Source: Bacteroidota bacterium
GTDB lineage: Bacteria; Bacteroidota; Bacteroidia; Bacteroidales; UBA12481
Direction: 5' to 3'
DNA: 7,340 bases
Assembly (NCBI GenBank): GCA_030592205.1
Contig: JAUVKA010000198.1
Coordinates: 1-7,340, forward strand
The stretch's first letter is position 1, and each line of letters starts with the position of its first letter. The position numbers and the translations under genes are program-made. The notes under the pieces are model-generated. The model searched no databases. It was not told the DNA's origin and saw only the letters and a program-made list of their open reading frames with translations. Shown here one piece after another: positions 5,893 to 7,340 of the stretch.

Positions 5893-7340
5893 ATGATTAC
5901 AAAATTATTTTCGCCCGTAAGGGTATTGTTTGTAACACTGGCTTTTTTTGTTGTTGGGCAAGCAACTGCTACGGCAAATACTGTTGATACGATTGAGGAA
6001 CAAAAAGTTATGGACGGTGAATTCTGGCGTGATCAGGTGTTGACTGATCTAATGCCCTTATGGTATAAACATGTCAGAGACGAGGAACACGGAGCCTTCT
6101 ATTTAAATTTATCCCGTAAATGGCAACCTATGCCTCCATGGGATAAAATGCCGGCCATGATCAGCCGCCAGATTTTTAGCTTTTCCACGGCCTATCTTCT
6201 TTCGGGGGAAGAAAAGTATCTTGACGTTGCCCGTGAGGCAGTGGACTATTTGCTTAAATATGGATGGGACCAGGAATATGGCGGTTGGTTTGAAAGCATC
6301 ACTCAGACCGGCGAACCGAAGAAAACCGACAAACTTGCGTCCTCTCAGATCTATAACAATGTTGGACTTATACAGTATTACTTTGTCACAGGGGATGAAC
6401 GTGTTCTGTCCCACGTACTGAAATCCGTTGAGATCCACAAAATATATTCCCACGATGAAGAGTTTGATGGCTATTATATGGGGCTAAACCGTGATTTGAG
6501 TGTTAGAGATTCTTCCAAAGCCAAACATTCCCACTATGGACAGGGTTCACTTAAGCCAAATCTTATTATGGCCACCCGGGATTCAGCGATGATAAGCTAT
6601 TCAATGCATCTGGCCGATTTAAGCATCGAAAGGATGATTGATCCCGTGAATGGCTGGATATTAGGATACCCCAACGGATTTGACCGGAAATGGAATTATA
6701 TTCCTTATTTGGTGGATGGAAAAGAAAGCATACATCTGGGAGCATGTTCAACCGCTGCATTATTCTTTTTGCATCTATATCATTTAACAGGAAAAGAGAG
6801 CTATCTGAATCATGGCAAGGCTTTGGGTGACAAACTCTGTCAGTATGGATGGGACAAGGAACAGGGTTACTGGTTTAACTCAGTAGAGAAAGCGCCACCT
6901 TATCGCCCAGTGGGCTCACAAGAAACATTTTGGTGGATTCAGATCTACGGCGCATTTTTGCAACTTCAACTTTACCATGTCACCCAGGATGAGCAATATC
7001 TGGAAAATTTCAAAAAGACCGAGCTCTTTTATGTTTGTTACTTCAGGGATCATGAATATGGTGGTGTTTTTTTGGGTGTTGATTCAGATGGATCGTTCCT
7101 GGGAAAAGGCGAAAAAGCGGGGCCTTGGCATACGTCATTTCATGAAATTGAGCACGGATTTCTCAACTATCTTAACCTAAATCTTTATGTAAACAATAAA
7201 CCGGTGGTACTCCATTTCAAATTAGATGGCCCAAAGAAACATTTCGTCTCACCTGTGGACGATCCAAAAGTGTGCATTACCGGTGTACGGATAAACGGCA
7301 AACCCTGGACCAATTTTGATGCCCGCGAACGCAGCATTAC
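5893..7340 (+). CDS. Exported AGE-fold (N-acylglucosamine 2-epimerase-like) protein, 3' end outside window
   Basis: The frame is open from ATG 5893 to the right edge, giving 482 complete codons with no stop. No upstream in-frame ATG, GTG or TTG lies between 5893 and the TAA at 5878. Residues 1-28 form a type I signal peptide: K4 and R10, hydrophobic 11-22, and an A-x-A site near 24-28. The body shows the repeated D-x-E-x-G-G-x-F pattern of AGE (alpha/alpha)6 barrels at DEEHGAFY (63-70), DQEYGGWF (126-133), DKEQGYWF (321-328) and DHEYGGVF (386-393). RQIFSFSTAY (92-101) matches the family's R..W.FS.AY, and PWHTSFH (411-417) matches the segment with the last catalytic His. Other catalytic positions look altered: GACST at 283-287 lies where G-H-x-x-E is usual. 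From about 433 it extends into a predicted beta-rich tail (GVRINGKPW, 464-472). AGE proteins interconvert epimers of glucose, mannose and derivatives, usually in the cytoplasm; an exported form here may act on sugars from the glycosidases, or may have another activity. Confidence 0.85.
   Translation, partial: MITKLFSPVRVLFVTLAFFVVGQATATANTVDTIEEQKVMDGEFWRDQVLTDLMPLWYKHVRDEEHGAFYLNLSRKWQPMPPWDKMPAMISRQIFSFSTAYLLSGEEKYLDVAREAVDYLLKYGWDQEYGGWFESITQTGEPKKTDKLASSQIYNNVGLIQYYFVTGDERVLSHVLKSVEIHKIYSHDEEFDGYYMGLNRDLSVRDSSKAKHSHYGQGSLKPNLIMATRDSAMISYSMHLADLSIERMIDPVNGWILGYPNGFDRKWNYIPYLVDGKESIHLGACSTAALFFLHLYHLTGKESYLNHGKALGDKLCQYGWDKEQGYWFNSVEKAPPYRPVGSQETFWWIQIYGAFLQLQLYHVTQDEQYLENFKKTELFYVCYFRDHEYGGVFLGVDSDGSFLGKGEKAGPWHTSFHEIEHGFLNYLNLNLYVNNKPVVLHFKLDGPKKHFVSPVDDPKVCITGVRINGKPWTNFDARERSI

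Noticed and set aside
6109..6453. Antisense open frame of 114 codons opposite the AGE-fold gene
   Set aside because: The + strand here encodes clear AGE-type repeats in a frame open to the window edge, so the antisense frame is a shadow.

Overview
The window is 7.3 kb of bacterial DNA with every gene on the + strand, most likely from a Bacteroidota member. Three features suggest this: the gene families (GH92, GH28, a Tat-type Gfo/Idh/MocA protein), a lipoprotein-anchored glycosidase, and A-rich leaders without strong Shine-Dalgarno sites. TGA, TAG and TAA all serve as terminal stops, so the standard bacterial code applies. I could not resolve the genus.

Layout: (1) 1-1325, the C-terminal part of a GH92 alpha-mannosidase-type enzyme whose start lies outside the window. 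(2) 1342-2916, a GH28 polygalacturonase-type lipoprotein, complete. (3) 2952-4382, a Tat-signal Gfo/Idh/MocA oxidoreductase, complete. (4) 4383-4640, a gap holding what looks like a broken coding remnant that ends 3 bp before the next gene. (5) 4641-5735, a cytoplasmic URO-D-superfamily protein resembling the MtaA/CmuA methyltransferases rather than HemE. (6) 5736-5892, an AT-rich gap. (7) 5893-7340, an exported protein of the AGE (N-acylglucosamine 2-epimerase) fold that runs off the right edge.

Genes 1-3 are separated by only 16 and 35 bp and look like one transcription unit. The larger gaps before genes 4 and 5 show no convincing terminator, so read-through is possible. Together they resemble part of a glycan-degradation locus: two glycosidases cut a mannose- and uronate-containing glycan, and an exported oxidoreductase and an exported AGE-fold protein may modify released sugars in the periplasm. 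The URO-D-like protein suggests one-carbon or corrinoid chemistry, but no corrinoid protein or partner methyltransferase is in view. No SusC/SusD pair, regulator or transporter is in the window, so the substrate cannot be fixed.

The points most worth attention are the coding remnant at 4383-4637, the altered metal-site residues in the URO-D-like protein, the apparent loss of several canonical catalytic residues in the AGE-fold protein, and the divergent active-site motifs of the GH92 enzyme. None alone proves a new system; the combination of exported redox and epimerase-fold proteins with a URO-D-like methyltransferase is the best lead.
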